This document shows positions 23,482 to 24,421 of a stretch of DNA of 24,421 bases, one piece after another. Made by a program: the position numbers and the translations under genes. Source of the DNA: Lysobacter antibioticus (GTDB taxonomy: Bacteria > Pseudomonadota > Gammaproteobacteria > Xanthomonadales > Xanthomonadaceae); the NCBI RefSeq assembly GCF_001442535.1, contig NZ_CP013141.1, forward strand, positions 5,401,560 to 5,425,980. Reading direction: 5' to 3'. Every line of letters begins with the position of its first letter. Position 1 is the first letter of the stretch. A model generated the notes under the pieces. The model searched no databases. It saw only the letters and a program-made list of their open reading frames with translations, and was not told where the DNA came from.

Positions 23482-24421
23482 ATGCCCCCTTACGCCGGTC
23501 CACCCACCGCAGCCCGTAGCGGCGAAGTCGCCGACACGCTGCGCCTGTTGGCGTACCTGGCTCTGGCGGTCGTGCTGATCGTGCTCGATCACCGCGGCGG
23601 TTGGCTCAACCAGGCACGCAAGCAGACTGCGCTGTTCGTCGCGCCGCTGTGGGCGGTGGCCGGATGGCCGGGGCGCCTGGTCGAGCGCGTCAGCGACGAC
23701 GCCGGCACCATGAGCCAGCTCACCGACGAAAACCGCCGCCTGCGCAACGAAGCCCTGGTCAACCAGGCGCGCATGGCACGGTTGCAATCGGTCGCCGCCG
23801 ACAACCAGCGCCTGCGCGGCCTGCTCGAAGCGGCCGAGCGCGGCAATCTGGACGTGGTCCTGGCGCCGATTCTCGATATCGACCTCGATCCCACCCGGCA
23901 ACGGTTGGTGCTCGACGCCGGCAGCCGCGAGCGGGTCCGGGTCGGCCAGAGCGTGATCGACGCCGGTGGCCTGCTCGGCCAAATCACCGGCATTACCCCC
24001 TTGCACGCCAGCGTGCTGCTGATCACCGACGCTTCGCATGCGGTGCCGGTCGCGGTGGCGCGCAACGGTGTGCGCCTGGTCGTCTACGGCGAAGGCCGCA
24101 GCGACAGCCTGACCCTGCGCAGCGTGCCGCTGTCGAGCGACGTCCGGGTCGGCGACGTGCTGGTGACCTCGGGCCTGGGCGGGCGCTTCCCATCGGGCTT
24201 CCCGGTCGGCACGATCACCGCGCTGCGTCCCGACGACAGCCGCGCCTTCCTGGTCGGCGAGGTGCGCCCGGCCGCCCAGCTCGATCGCGGCCGCGAAGTG
24301 CTGGTGCTGCTGTCGTTGCCGCCGGCGCCGGCCGATACCACGCAATTCGACACGCAACCGGCGATGCCGGCGGCCGGTACGGCATCCGCCGGCGCCGCTG
24401 CGGCATCCACCGGCACCGCGG
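23482..24421 (+). CDS. mreC: Rod shape-determining protein MreC (3' end beyond window)
   Basis: MreC is the periplasmic scaffold of the elongasome, linking MreB to PBP2/RodA. 313 codons are visible and the frame is open to the window edge. The order is: short cytoplasmic N-terminus; one membrane segment (LLAYLALAVVLIVLDH, about 22-37); coiled coil (TMSQLTDENRRLRNEALVNQ to NQRLRGLLEAA, about 75-120); then the beta-barrel pair with VLDAGSRERVRVGQSVI, GLLGQITGI and VGDVLVTSGLGGRFPSGFPVG. From about residue 285 the sequence becomes Ala/Pro/Thr-rich low complexity (AGTASAGAAAASTGTA), a probable disordered C-terminal tail. I start at the ATG at 23482. No Shine-Dalgarno is visible, because the pyrimidine arm of the upstream repeat occupies that position. 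Confidence 0.93.
   Translation, partial: MPPYAGPPTAARSGEVADTLRLLAYLALAVVLIVLDHRGGWLNQARKQTALFVAPLWAVAGWPGRLVERVSDDAGTMSQLTDENRRLRNEALVNQARMARLQSVAADNQRLRGLLEAAERGNLDVVLAPILDIDLDPTRQRLVLDAGSRERVRVGQSVIDAGGLLGQITGITPLHASVLLITDASHAVPVAVARNGVRLVVYGEGRSDSLTLRSVPLSSDVRVGDVLVTSGLGGRFPSGFPVGTITALRPDDSRAFLVGEVRPAAQLDRGREVLVLLSLPPAPADTTQFDTQPAMPAAGTASAGAAAASTGTA

Overview
The window is about 24.4 kb of very GC-rich, densely coding DNA. Gene content, gene order and repeat style point to a gammaproteobacterium of the Xanthomonadaceae, most likely Lysobacter or a close relative. The evidence is the order lptM-dapF-DUF484-xerC-hslV-hslU, an SDR-DoxX/DUF2269 pair, mreB-mreC, and the dispersed palindromic repeats typical of this family. 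The genus is inferred from recall, not from a search. I see no rRNA, tRNA, CRISPR array, insertion sequence or prophage.

Layout. (1) 170-4587: two tandem S9-family serine oligopeptidases, one prolyl-oligopeptidase-like and one oligopeptidase-B-like with a signal peptide, each followed by a GC hairpin. (2) 4727-10326: a DUF454 membrane protein, then the LptM-like lipoprotein, diaminopimelate epimerase, DUF484 protein and XerC recombinase in a tightly packed run, followed by the HslVU protease. (3) 10578-12376: an atypical SDR with a DoxX-like membrane tail and a DUF2269 membrane protein. (4) 12377-13944, minus strand: a GNAT acetyltransferase, a yeast-type cytosine-deaminase homologue and an ElaA-type acetyltransferase. 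(5) 14064-14825: ubiE with a textbook terminator, then 455 bp of tandem palindromic repeats. (6) 15281-16021, minus strand: a classical SDR. (7) 16259-20694: a four-gene envelope-directed operon of M1 aminopeptidase lipoprotein, membrane-anchored alpha/beta hydrolase, unknown lipoprotein and membrane-anchored GH25 muramidase. (8) 20974-21906, minus strand: a PfkB-family sugar/nucleoside kinase. (9) 22260 to the end: mreB and the start of mreC, the rod-shape module.

Most genes are conserved housekeeping functions: lysine/peptidoglycan precursor synthesis, chromosome dimer resolution, regulated proteolysis, quinone synthesis and cell shape. The most unusual content lies between them. Three intergenic gaps (xerC-hslV, hslV-hslU, mreB-mreC) hold the same architecture in different sequence: a purine-rich degenerate array starting at or just after the stop codon, a spacer, and an inverted pyrimidine-rich array. 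In two of the three the second array ends only a few bases before the next start codon. A fourth, one-armed version is a perfect 9-copy GGGAATC heptamer array starting 4 nt after the kinase stop codon. Several start codons also sit 6 nt after a -10-like hexamer, suggesting leaderless mRNAs.
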